Positions 27,601 through 34,800 of a DNA stretch of 64,000 bases are shown piece after piece (position 1 is the first letter of the stretch; every line of letters begins with the position of its first letter). Made by a program: the position numbers and the translations under genes. Origin of the DNA: Metellina segmentata (taxonomy: Eukaryota > Arthropoda > Arachnida > Araneae > Tetragnathidae). The notes below the pieces were generated by a model that was not told the origin of the DNA, searched no databases, and saw only the letters and a program-made list of their open reading frames with translations. The DNA lies in the NCBI GenBank assembly GCA_947359465.1, contig OX375880.1:26684548-26748547 (forward strand), given 5' to 3'.

Positions 27601-30600
27601 TGCATATTTTGGAGTACTAGTCTGTCTTAAAAGGTTTATCTTCCGTGTCTAAGTTGGTCATTTCCCAGAAACATAATTAAAAAGATCAAGGAAAACATCG
27701 CGGAATATTCGAAACTACTAATAGGAAATCGTATTAAGCAAATATGTGCAGAACTATGTTAACTATGCTTTTTTGTTATTAGCAGGGCATGGTTGACTTT
27801 CATCGTTTTGACATCTACAATAACCCGAGTGTTCCTTGCAGAAGTATTGGTTCATATGGACTGTGACCATCTTGTAGAATGTTCGGCATTGTTAGGTGAA
27901 GGCGTTGATTGCATGCTATTGATTTGGTACAGGTACATATTTGCGACGCAACAGCCGGGTAAGCTATACATACACGCTATTGGTAGACTTGAGAACTTAC
28001 GAAGCAGCTTAGATTCTTGTTGATCTATGCTCTAACTTCATAAGTCACTGTGAGGGTTAATAGATTTATTTGTCTGTGCTTTAGAGCAATAAAAAGTTTA
28101 ATTGATAATGTTATTAAATAATAAGAATTACAAAAACACCTAATTGAGCTGTTTTTTCCTTAATGTGAAGATAGGATGTAGTCGAACAAAAAGTCCTGAA
28201 ATAATTTTTTTTTTTCAAAGTATGTTACGGTGATGTTCTTAGAGCGCAGAAATCCGAAATCCACTAACAATTGAAAGCTCTCAATGAAATAAATGACGGA
28301 AAGCAACAAGGGCAGAAATCAATTTCAACTTTTCAGTTTGATACAAAATAGAATATATATACTGTCGTTTCCATTACGCTTAAGACTAATCTTGTCGCGA
28401 CAGATTTAACGTACACGTACCTCTGGCTGCTGCGCTACATTTGGGTTGCCACAGTCCCAAACTTTATAAAACATTTAAAAGCAGTATATCGTTGGCTTAC
28501 AAGTGAAATACACTGAAGTAAAAAATATAGTCCTGAGAAAAAGAAGGAGGGAAAATTCTCACTAAGCTAATCTCATTAAGTGCGTCTCTTAAGAATACAT
28601 GCAAATGAAAAGTAACAGTGAAAAAACACTAATTTCTAAATATCCCCACATTCTGGCTAAGGAAAGTTAAAATTCTTATCTCTTGAAAATTTGAACTTGG
28701 TGTGTTTTCACTTGAACACGAATGATATGGTATCCCTTCGTTGCGACTGAGCTTATGATTTTATGTGGCATCCTAATAGAGTTCGGTAAAATTCCAAGTT
28801 TCTAGTATAAAAAAGTTAATACCTGGTCACACTAGGGAGTGATCCTCATCCATGAGTGAATCGGAATTGAAATCAATATTTAGATTCACTAAAGAGCATC
28901 ACATGGATGTGTGTCATCAATGGATCCATTTTGCGATTAGTTAAGGTAACTTAATTGGACCTTTAAAACATTGCATATTGAACGGACGGATTGATTTATG
29001 AACTCACTAACTTTCAACAAACATCCATAGACATCAATGTCATAAACCGCTTGACTTTTACTATCAAAGGATATAATGAATGATTATCCAGTTCAATCAG
29101 AAGCGACTTGCTCCGACTCTTATAAACTAACAGCGAATATTCTCCGAAAATCGCCAGTACTTCTCCCGCCCCGGCATCGGAGGATGGGGAGAAAGGATCG
29201 GCGGTCACGCTTCCGTTCCGTCGGCCGCCGCCGAACAAACGAACGTGCCGCTGCTTTCTCTCTCTCCGAAGAGAAAACGAACAGAGCCTCGGAAAAGTAA
29301 GGTGGGAGCGTGCAATCGGAATTAAATTTTTACTACGTGCTCGTGTAACTGCTGTTAGCGTATTTGTAAACGTTGCCGTGTCTTGGTATTATTTAGTGAG
29401 CACACGAAAGCTGCGATATTAACGAACGTATTTTTTAACTATGCACGCGCAAACTGTTACCATGATACGGAAAGTTATGAACGTGTGTAAAAGTTGATAT
29501 GCGTTCTTTTTTCCTAATAGTTTAGCATCGCTCTTAGTTTATTAATAAATGTCGACGACTATCAAGTTGTATACATGTGCAACCGAAATGCTAATCTACA
29601 ATTATTTAATACAATCTTGATGATACCCTGATCACCCAAAAAGTGACTAGTCTTAATATCCAGGGACCAACTCAGATCACCACTAACTCCCAGCTTAAAG
29701 TTTTCGTTTTAGGATAAAACGATGGGTGTAAAATTATCCTACGAAAAGAACGGTGTCTAATTTTGATTATTGCAAAGAAATATAAGGATAACACAGGTTA
29801 AAGGATTCCCGATAGTTTTAATTCCTATCTTTAAGAATAATTGGACAGTATATTTATGAGCGAGGGTAGGTTTTTACTAGGGAATACTTTTTATATACAT
29901 GTATATTCAGTTGAAAGTATATTCATTATATATGCATTCATTCAGTTGGAAGCATATTCAGTCATTAGAAAGCACAAAAACACGTTTATTCACAAGAATT
30001 TGCACCTTATATTTGTACTTTAGATTTTCTAATGCAGCATCATTCCAACAGTTCTCGTTTATTTTCAATTTCTATCATGTAGTCGCTTCCAAGTGAAACA
30101 CACCGTATCAAACTTTTCAACGTAGGAGGTTTTTTAGCTTCTCTAGACCAGAATGTGATGAACTTAGTATTTTGTTGGGTTTTACGGACCAAGATTCGTT
30201 AGCGGACAAGTAGCGTCAAACGCAAGATTGAATGTGCCCAATAAAAACAACCAAAGTAATAAAACAGTATTCCAAAAGTTATGTTTTCAAATATTATAAA
30301 AAAAATGTAAAATATTCAAAAAACTGACAAATGTAAATGTAGGATGACTTTGTATTTTCAACACAAAGAAGTGTAGGTGAATGTTAAAAAAACTACGACT
30401 ATCTATAACTTTCTTACAATATGACTGATGACAACTATATATATATTTAAAAATCCAGAACATCGTAAAAAAAAAGGAAAGAGTGCAGAGTGGGGAGGAT
30501 TACCCTGCAAGACAGACAAGCTAGGTGAGGAAGTTTTGAAAAATTGAATGTAAACATGCCATAAACCAGGACATGACGTTAAAAATGCGAGATTGCATTA

Positions 30601-32925
30601 TCTACATTGCAGTGGAGGCACAAATAGAACTTTCTCCAGCCAGCAAGTATCGATGTGTAATTATCGAATGCCCGATACGGAGCCTAGTTAAAATTACGTC
30701 TAGACGGTAAAACACAAAGACCAAAAAGAGATTACAGGTTGAGTCCTGTAGAGTTTGTTTTCACTCTATACACACTCCATTCTTTCCTCCAATCATTGCA
30801 AATGATGTCTGACATTTTTCCTGAGAGTATTCTGTTGGGAATGAACACAAAAGTCTAAACTAACAAATTTAAAGTAAAATATTCATCGGCTAATAAGGTC
30901 CATGACCATAAGCACATTCATCATCGATGCTCTCTAGCTCTCGATTCAATAAGTCCTGGGTTCGATTCCCTCTCCAAACACGGATGTTCAAAGTGTTTTA
31001 GAATCTAATTCAGGCCGTAGATTCTAATAAAATGGGTAAAAATAACAGTAGAGGCGATACATTGTACGTTACGGTCAACATAAGTCATAATTATGGCCAT
31101 TGCTGAGTGGTATGCGGGCCGGGTACTTGTTCGTATACAGGAAACATTAACTTGAGCGCTTTAAAATAAAAATGATAAAATATTATTTCATTACTTCCCA
31201 TTAATTTATCAGATAGGATTGCAGGCAGTAATGGAAGCCATTATGTACGTTTGCTTTTGCAATAAATGATATTTCAAATCTGAGCACTTTAATATTTCGT
31301 TCAAATTATCGACTATTTATCAAAACCGATTTATTTGGAACATCGAATGTTTTCGAGTGTGGTGGTAGCTTATTGAGGCTTGCACATGAGCACTTAGAAT
31401 GAACGATCCTGCGGCACGGCATCTCAAGTGCGGTCTTGCTGATAACCAGCGATACTGACGAAAAATAAGAGTTGAAAAATATTATGAAAATTGTACGTCT
31501 CACATATCTAAGACCCACATTGAGAGTACAAATGTAAAGAACATTCAAGAAAAGCGATCCATCATTTAGGGAGATATTACAAGGACTTCGTTCAAGATTG
31601 GTAAATTTACGTGCTGCACGCTGCAACTTCTTAAATCCATTTTGGAGAAAAAAGAGGGAGAGTTTTGTAAACATAAACAAACCAATCGTTGCCAAAGCTG
31701 TGAAAGAAATACAATCAAATTTGGGCGACACGTAAGAGAATTATATATATTAGATTTCTTGTGATAGTAAACTTGGAATGATTTGAAATTAAACACAATG
31801 ACTACAGTATTAAAATTTCTCCAAATGTACAACCAGAATAAATTTTATACATAAACTTCCATTACCATGAGATGTTTTCCTTTGGTGCCAGAAATAAGTT
31901 TGGCTTAGTGTGGATGGTATAGTATTTTTAATTAACATCACGCTGGAGCAACACTACAGGCTATTTGGCGTGGAAGTTTCCAGAATGGGGTGACAGCCCA
32001 TGTTTTGACATCATTTGACGGTGGTTCAGACTGGATCCAGGACCGTCACTAACAGTCCGTTGAGTTGTTCCAGTGCGACGTTAGTACAACTATCTCTCAA
32101 CATACCCTCTAAATTTAACAGCTCCGTAAGGGTACTTAATAAATTTGTATGAACGAGATCCAATTTCTGCCAAAATAAAAACGGCTTAGGCGCTGACATC
32201 GTCATTTGAATCGGACTTCAAAATGACGAGGTGTTGTCCTCGAATCTTTCCTTTCGGGATTGATCCTGTGTCGTCGCCAAAACCCCGTTGTGTAGCCCTA
32301 GAGCGATGTTAATTCACTACCTATCCAAATGTAAGCCAAAAGGCAGGAACTCAGACATGATGAACTCACTGATTATGAAGACAACATCAATAAAAAGTTA
32401 ATCAACTTGGAAATGGAATGACTGTTGACTCGGCAAGTCAACAAACTCAATTTCCTTCCCTTCCTCCAAACAATCGATTGCAGAAATTGCGCTGATAAAC
32501 ATCGAACTTCAATAACAATTCAAATGAGAACGTGCCTATGATTGTTGAAACCCAACCACCCAAAAAACAAAATCATATCAGAATACAATCGGGAAAAGTA
32601 AACAAACAGCGACACACAAAACCTCGATCGAACGCCGCGGCCTGCTTACAATCCACCTGTTCTACGGGAATCGCACGTGCACTTGCCCGCTAAACAAACC
32701 ATCGGACGCGCATGGACTTCAGGAGGGGCTAACATGCCTCAACTGTCAACAAGGGAGTGTTCCGCAGGTGAAATTAAAAGTGATTCTTACCTCACTTTCC
32801 CGGCACAATCTCCTGAAGAGCTCATCTGATTGGAATTTACTCTCTTGGTCCGGGACAACCCTCGGCATCTTGAAAACGAACCGCGGCAGCTGTTCGAAGA
32901 TGTTCGTCGTCTCGAAAGGCAGCAT
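3202..32925 (-). CDS. CBFB: Core-binding factor subunit beta (Brother/Big brother orthologue), five exons, 3' end missing
   Basis: CBF-beta binds the Runt domain of RUNX transcription factors and raises their DNA affinity; it does not contact DNA itself. Exons 32925-32791, 23195-23109, 22992-22897, 3551-3435 and 3321-3202 (45, 29, 32, 39 and 40 codons) all have GT donors and AG acceptors and join in phase 0. The product holds the family blocks MPRVVPDQ, YTGYRDRP, ATGTNL, NGVCVRWRGW and LERLDGVGCLE. I start at MLPFETTN (32925), giving 19 residues before MPRVVPDQ, an extension I recall from invertebrate homologues; the vertebrate start would be 32868, and an in-frame ATG also exists at 33003. 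Exon 5 stops at a donor after Glu, the position of the last human intron, so a short terminal exon must exist, probably left of the window. Confidence 0.95.
3435..3551 (-). CDS. CBFB: CBFB coding exon 4
   Basis: Acceptor TCTTTTCGCAG then 39 codons, VHIKSGFIMNGVCVRWRGW..EYDEERAQ, then donor GTAAGC. The human exon covering VYLKAPMILNGVCV..EERAQ is also 39 codons, so the exon is conserved in length and phase. This is the most conserved part of the fold. Confidence 0.96.
3650..9859. other. CBFB: AT-rich left part of CBFB intron 3
   Basis: About 6 kb with no coding region I can support. Visible are a small SINE-2-like remnant at 3650-3676 (GGGTTTTATGGCGCAAGATCC), a G9 run at 6524-6532, a T12G12 tract at 7381-7404, a SINE-1 tail at 7279-7333, and A/T-homopolymer-rich sequence at 8000-8700. 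A somewhat GC-richer stretch at 8800-9350 holds nothing I recognise. Confidence 0.6.
7279..7333 (-). repeat. SINE-1 tail fragment
   Basis: Reads TTTTAATTAACGTCGTACTA then GAGCAACACAACGGGCTATT on the plus strand, the reverse complement of the SINE-1 3' end. It breaks off after GACGACTCTCCGG, so this is a severely 5'-truncated copy. Confidence 0.8.
9860..9960 (-). repeat. SINE-2 3' fragment
   Basis: TTGGTTGGTTTATTTGGGTT then TTATGGTCCATGATACAGG is a diverged reverse complement of the SINE-2 3' end (CATAAAACCCAAACAAACCAA). The rest has decayed. Confidence 0.45.
11416..11676 (-). mobile_element. TA-flanked MITE, copy 2 (261 bp)
   Basis: Opposite orientation to 2868-3120 and alignable over its full length. 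The right TIR is GTGTCACTTTTCTTGCCGGG then GTGCGA; TA lies at 11414-11415 and 11677-11678. Internally it shares TTCTATAGAATA and CTTATATTGAAATAGTATAA with copy 1. No open reading frame. Confidence 0.85.
11805..12003 (-). repeat. Unclassified dispersed repeat (repeat X)
   Basis: On the minus strand it contains CATTCATGCTTTTGCCATGT, CAACGCGCTTTTACG, ATGGACTGACCCAAG and GATTGACT, matching in order the segment at 41040-41195 and, more loosely, 12130-12305 and 19415-19520. No transposase or tRNA-like head is visible, so the class is unknown. Confidence 0.5.
12010..12305 (+). repeat. Unclassified dispersed repeat (repeat X), longer copy
   Basis: Begins near TCTATTACTTAAATTAGG, which recurs at about 19424, then GATTGGCGT, and later CACACATATTCAGAAATCGA, TTGACCCAAGTCGACTACCT and TGTCGTGGGTGCCGC, which recur at 41105-41160. 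With 11805-12003 it forms a head-to-head inverted pair. Confidence 0.5.
12461..12788 (+). repeat. Full-length SINE-1, left partner of inverted pair
   Basis: A tRNA-derived SINE: head GCCGACCAACCGGTATAGTG GTTAAGG (box A) and TGGTCCGAATCC (box B, one change from GGTTCGAATCC), a body with CTTAAATCTGTCGTGGCCGA and GTGCCAGCTCAGGTGTTGC, and tail TAGTACGACGTTAACTAAAA then ATTAC. A perfect 14-bp target duplication, TCTAGTTGATCGGT, lies at 12447-12460 and 12789-12802. Apparent ORFs inside it are SINE sequence, not a gene. Confidence 0.95.
12803..13130 (-). repeat. Full-length SINE-1, right partner of inverted pair
   Basis: Near-identical to 12461-12788 but inverted, so the two copies lie tail to tail with only the 14-base target duplication of the left copy between them. 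The head at 13130 reads GCCGATCAACAGGTCTGATG GTTAAG, slightly off consensus. I cannot see a clear separate target duplication for this copy. Confidence 0.93.
14413..15181. mobile_element. Non-autonomous hAT-like element with CAGGG termini
   Basis: Left end CAGGGTTGCCAACCTTTTC and right end GCACTTGGCAACTCTG form an imperfect terminal inverted repeat (CAGRGTTGCCAA). CTTAAG before and CTTTAG after may be a 6-bp duplication with one change. Inside, AATCCGGAAT and ATTCCGGATT form a perfect 10-bp stem. No transposase reading frame. Confidence 0.5.
15861..15985 (+). repeat. SINE-1 body fragment
   Basis: Contains CTTAAATCTGTCGTGGCGGA, GGCGTGGAAGTTTGGAAAGT, GGGGTGCCAGCTCAGATGTT and GTGGTTCAAAATTACGTGG, but neither head nor tail. 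TATTGAACGCCCC occurs at about 15841 and again at about 16025, so fragment plus neighbouring DNA may be enclosed by a 13-bp duplication. Confidence 0.75.
15986..17689. other. CBFB: CBFB intron 3, no gene seen
   Basis: Mostly AT-rich unique-looking DNA without splice-bounded coding exons or recognisable elements. Short ORFs here have no recognisable family features. Confidence 0.5.
17690..18500 (+). pseudogene. Decayed mariner transposase
   Basis: From about 17784 the frame gives QRICIKFCFRNGI, LSKTTVFEWYKKFKEGRESV and DDSRYGRPSTS, the helix-turn-helix region of mariner transposases. After SFVETTSRK a stop is followed, in a changed context, by WVLHLDNASSHNA (the second catalytic Asp region), then after another frame change by SHDMAPCDFFLFPRVKLPLRG (the D34D region) and IRGNYFEGD. 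The stretch between the N-terminal domain and HLDNA, with the first catalytic Asp, is deleted. Non-functional. Terminal repeats were not identified, so the ends are approximate. Confidence 0.85.
18617..18645. repeat. CA microsatellite
   Basis: About 14 uninterrupted CA units in CBFB intron 3, shortly after the mariner remnant. Confidence 0.95.
19415..19520 (+). repeat. Repeat X fragment
   Basis: ATTACTTAAATTAGATCA, CGATTGGCGTTTTAACC and ATCGCCATTCATGCTTTTAA parallel blocks at 12020-12110 and 41045-41075. Divergence is high and the ends are unclear. Confidence 0.4.
19807..20003 (+). repeat. SINE-2 with target duplication
   Basis: Box-B-like TTCCGATTCCTG, then TCTGTCAGTAAAGCTTTAAT, then TGGCGCAACATGGCCCTATC and GCCATAAAAAACCCCAAACC. 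A perfect 12-bp duplication, CTTTGAAATAAG, flanks it at 19795-19806 and 20004-20015, which fixes both ends and confirms retroposition. Confidence 0.85.
20490..20722 (-). repeat. SINE-2, inverted copy
   Basis: GGTTGGTTGATTTTGGGTTT, TTGTGGTGCAGGGCCATATT and TGGCCATGCTGCACCACACA are the reverse complement of the SINE-2 3' end. The distal part (ACTCGAACTAGCGCAGTGGG) is a box-B/box-A remnant of the tRNA-like head. Confidence 0.65.
20723..22896. other. CBFB: Right end of CBFB intron 3, no gene seen
   Basis: AT-rich, with a GC-richer patch at 21400-21560 (CGCGCGTGCCACAGCGTGCG and a GGGGTACCGGTAC block) that matches nothing I know. No supportable exon besides those of CBFB. Confidence 0.5.
22897..22992 (-). 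CDS. CBFB: CBFB coding exon 3
   Basis: After acceptor CAG it encodes SFIATGTNLQLMFTPS..DGCDFNKEQGK (32 codons) and ends at donor AAA|GTAAGT. ATGTNL is nearly invariant in the family; the stretch after it is lineage-variable. The next intron is 19.3 kb. Confidence 0.95.
23109..23195 (-). CDS. CBFB: CBFB coding exon 2
   Basis: Acceptor TTTCTTTTCCAG then 29 codons, VRYTGYRDRPLEERQ..ACRDGHTEV, then donor GTAAGT at 23108. Matches the KYTGFRDRPHEERQ segment of CBF-beta. The following intron is only 116 bp. Confidence 0.95.
23390..23662 (-). repeat. Two SINE-2 3' fragments
   Basis: At 23390-23455 and 23603-23662 the plus strand reads GTTTTATAACGCAAGGATCA..GGTCATGTTGTACCAAACAC and GGGTTTTAAGGTGAAAGAGG..CCATATTTGGCTAAGTTGTG, both reverse complements of the SINE-2 3' end. 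Both lie at the start of CBFB intron 1 as read from exon 2. Confidence 0.55.
25975..26436 (+). mobile_element. Possible non-autonomous Helitron-type element
   Basis: The start, CATCTCTACTATTATTAAAG then GAAGTGTTTGTCTGTGTG, and the end, ACGGGCGACGCCGTGCTGG, resemble the start (ACTATTAATAAAG..GTTTGT) and hairpin-bearing end of arthropod Helitron-type repeats as I remember them. A canonical CTRR terminus is not obvious, and there is only one copy here, so the call is tentative. Confidence 0.35.
26491..26668 (+). repeat. SINE-2
   Basis: Head remnant GGCTTAGTGAG (box-A-like) and AGTTCGATTACT (box-B-like), then TGTGTCAGTAGAAACTTTCC, GGCGTTGTTTGACCCAATTA, TGGTCCTTGCGCCATAAAAA and CCCAACAAACC. One of the more complete copies of the family. 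Confidence 0.75.
26785..27115. repeat. Degenerate ~25-35 bp minisatellite
   Basis: About ten imperfect units built around AATATTCTCCAGTATATCT and AATAATGTTCTCCATAGTAT then CTCTAGC. Left units carry TATAATATTCCAGTATATCT, right units GTTCTCCATAGTATCTC, a gradient within the array. It lies in CBFB intron 1. Unit lengths vary and there are no unique spacers between exact repeats, so it is not CRISPR-like. Confidence 0.75.
29100..29330. promoter_or_regulatory. GC-rich, CpG-dense island inside CBFB intron 1
   Basis: In an AT-rich intron this patch has many CG dinucleotides (CGCCCCGGCATCGGAGG, CGGCGGTCACGCTTCCG, TCGGCCGCCGCCGAAC). It ends with a plus-strand donor-like AAAA|GTAAGG at about 29296. 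It could be an alternative promoter or first exon, or an enhancer; no coding family is recognised. Its composition matches the CBFB promoter rather than its surroundings. Confidence 0.35.
30170..30235 (-). repeat. SINE-2 3' fragment
   Basis: TTTTGTTGGGTTTTACGGAC then CAAGATTCGTTAGCGGACAA is a diverged reverse complement of the SINE-2 end; the remainder is unrecognisable. Confidence 0.4.
31927..32085 (+). repeat. Rearranged SINE-1 fragments
   Basis: A short inverted tail piece (TTAATTAACATCACGCTGGA then GCAACACTACAGGCTAT) runs directly into a plus-strand body and tail (TTGGCGTGGAAGTTTCCAGA, GGTGGTTCAGACTGGATCCA, GGACCGTCACTAACAGTCCG, CAGTGCGACGTTAG). Two fragments of opposite orientation are fused, so this is a mosaic, not one insertion. 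Confidence 0.65.
32215..32318 (+). repeat. SINE-1 3' fragment
   Basis: CTTCAAAATGACGAGGTGTT, GTCCTCGAATCTTTCCTTTC and GGGATTGATCCTGTGTCGTC then CCCTAGAGCGATGTTAATT form the diverged SINE-1 3' half, about 470 bp inside intron 1 from CBFB exon 1. Confidence 0.75.
32791..32925 (-). CDS. CBFB: CBFB coding exon 1
   Basis: Encodes MLPFETTN..FKMPRVVPDQESKF..CRESE, 45 codons, then donor GAG|GTAAGAAT at 32790. It matches the N-terminal start of vertebrate CBF-beta (MPRVVPDQ-SKF-E-FRKLSRECE type) preceded by 19 extra residues. Confidence 0.93.
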
Positions 32926-33300
32926 GCTGGCAATGTTGACACCACAACAATAACAAACACTCGAGTTCAAAACAACTTCACGCGAGTCTTCGGTAAAACG
33001 CACGCGCTCGGATCGTCAACCCTCCTCGACTGACCCGACGGATTATCTGAATAAAAAACGCGGCAAGTCGCATTCTGCGGGCAAGATTCGTCCCCGCTTC
33101 CCATTGGACGCGCTGACTCACCACTCAGGGCCGCCGGAAGCGATGCGTTTCCGATACGTCACTTCGTGGGCGGGTACTTTTTCGGGAAGGTGACGTCACA
33201 TGCGTTGCAATTTCTGGGAAGGCGTTACCGGCGGCGATGGCAAATGGAACAGGTTTGAATTTTTTCCCCTCTCTCGAGTTTTTCCCTTTATTTTTCCCCC
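32926..33300 (-). promoter_or_regulatory. CBFB: CBFB 5' leader and CpG-rich promoter
   Basis: Directly upstream of CBFB exon 1 the sequence turns GC- and CpG-rich. On the minus strand a CCAAT box lies at 33107-33103. An ETS-type CCGGAAG sits at 33134-33140, a CRE-like TACGTCA at 33155-33161 and a perfect palindromic CRE, TGACGTCA, at 33191-33198. A weak T-rich TATA-like stretch lies near 33050. The transcription start is not determined. GC-rich sequence with further CGs continues to about 33700, without a coding region I trust. Confidence 0.6.
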
Positions 33301-33906
33301 TAGCGTGTTTGTTTTCGCCGGGAGATGGGGACTTTTCATTTCGAAACGCTTCATCCGCGTGCGAGTAGTGACGCGATTACGGTGAAACTACAGTAGGAAA
33401 AAAGGGTCACGTCTTCTTTCTTTTTATCGGGTTCTTCCTGTTTTGTTTGTTTGATTTCTCGTTTTCACGCGGAGATGACGCAATGTACCTTTTCGTCGTG
33501 TTACCTGGTAAAAACGTAATCGCTGTCGTTCTTGTCAATGGCTGCGTTTTCGCTCCCGAGGGCCTTTCGAGTGCATCGCGTTGTAGAAAGTGCGAGAAAT
33601 TCTTTTTTTTTTTTCGTCCGTCCGGTGATGATGTAATCGTGACGTATCGCGAGTGACAGACAGGTTGCAGCGCGTCATTTTCGTGAATGATAGTGGAAAC
33701 ATTTGATTTCCGTATCCATTTACTGCTCGAAAATAAAGCATAAACTGTCAGAAGCATTTTACCGAGGTATACGAATTGTTGTAGAGCAGGGTATACAAGA
33801 TTAGACCAAATTAGATACTTCTGTAGCAATTAAATCGTTTCTGTTGTGACGAATAGTTAATTTTCTCACGGAGGGTATGTTTTTACAACACAGCTATTAA
33901 TGCGAG

Positions 33907-33993
33907 TAATGGTAATTTTAGTTAACATCGTACTAGAGAAACACATCAGGCTATTGACGACGGTCCAGGATCAGCCCTTAAGGGAAAGATCCG
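33907..33993 (-). repeat. 5'-truncated SINE-1 with 15-bp target duplication
   Basis: Only the last ~85 bases of SINE-1, inverted (TTTTAGTTAACATCGTACTA..GGGAAAGATCCG). AGCTATTAATGCGAG is duplicated exactly at 33892-33906 and 33994-34008. This is clean evidence that SINE-1 inserts with 5' truncation, LINE-style. Confidence 0.93.
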
Positions 33994-34354
33994 AGCTATT
34001 AATGCGAGAAAAATCTTTTTGATTTTCATGGTTATTCTTAAAGCAATGGACTATGTGGCAGGAAAAAAATATCTGAGACTGTCACCAGTCTCAAGGTAAT
34101 AACACGGATAGTCCTAACTACGTACTGTAGTGTTTTGGGATGTCAGAGAAGGACATTCATGATGATCTCACAGGGCATTAATCGCAGGATGGATATCATG
34201 GAGCTGATCTAATTTTGATCCGAGATAACAAAAGGGTTCCTTTGTGGTAATTTTGTTTCTGATAATTTATTATTTTAAGGACAATTTTTCCATGTTCTGC
34301 TACATTGTTTATAAAGACACACATGAAATCTAACAATAACTATTTGGGTGGTTT

Positions 34355-34475
34355 TCTAGTATAGGGATCGTCGAGGCTCAGTTGTAGGCGACACATGTTC
34401 GATTCCCCCACGGTGTATTCTCCTCTTCTGTTTCAGTGAAACTTTCCTTGATAGTGATGTATGTCCATCTCTTCA
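34355..34475 (+). repeat. SINE-2 5' part
   Basis: TTTCTAGTATAGGGATCGTC, GGCTCAGTTGTAGGCGACAC, ATGTTCGATTCCCCCACGGT (box B) and TTTCAGTGAAACTTTCCTTG resemble SINE-2 head and body. The 3' part is replaced at about 34476 by the SINE-1 copy that begins the array. Confidence 0.6.
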
Positions 34476-34481
34476 CGTTGG

Positions 34482-34800
34482 GTCGACCAACCGGTCATGT
34501 GGTTAAGGTGTTCGCCTCTAGATCGGAAGGTTCCTGGTTCGAATCCGGTAATGGATGTTTGTAAGCGTATGGTGTAGAGGCGGCTGGTACACCTTAAATA
34601 TGCCGTAGCCGAAAGTCCTCACGTTGGGTTGGTGTGGAAGTTTGGAGAGTGGTGTGCCAGCTCAGGTGTTGCCTCGTCATCTGACCGTGGTTCAAAATTA
34701 CGTGGTGTTGTCCTCGGATCTTTCCCTTCGGGTTTTATCCCGGACCGTCGGCAATAGCACGTTGTGTTGCTCTAGTACGACGTTAATTAAAAATTACCAT
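34482..34800 (+). repeat. SINE-1 founder copy of the tandem array
   Basis: Head GTCGACCAACCGGTCATGTG GTTAAGGTG and GGTTCGAATCC, full body and tail ending GACGTTAATTAAAAATTACC. It is the only unit of the array with the tRNA-like head. Its body carries the markers GGTGTGGAAG..GTGGTGTGCC (5' side) and GGTTTTATCC..GGCAATAGCAC (3' side). Confidence 0.9.

Larger units (their letters stand above)
23663..32790. other. CBFB: CBFB intron 1 background
   Basis: Nine kilobases of AT-rich intron. Apart from the elements listed separately (Helitron-like 25975, SINE-2 26491, minisatellite 26785, GC-rich island 29100, SINE fragments 30170, 31927, 32215), I see no coding exon. A GGTTCGATTCC box-B-like remnant lies at about 30958. 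A 141-codon minus-strand ORF at 31306-31731 is rich in hydrophobic residues but matches no family I recognise. Confidence 0.5.

Noticed and set aside
31306..31731. 141-codon minus-strand hydrophobic ORF, possibly a chemoreceptor fragment
   Set aside because: No conserved receptor motif is recognisable and AT-rich DNA readily yields hydrophobic frames. Kept only as a note.
33407..33829. 140-codon minus-strand ORF and overlapping frames near the CBFB promoter
   Set aside because: Low-complexity lysine/arginine-rich translation in CpG-rich promoter sequence, with no domain and several overlapping frames of similar length.
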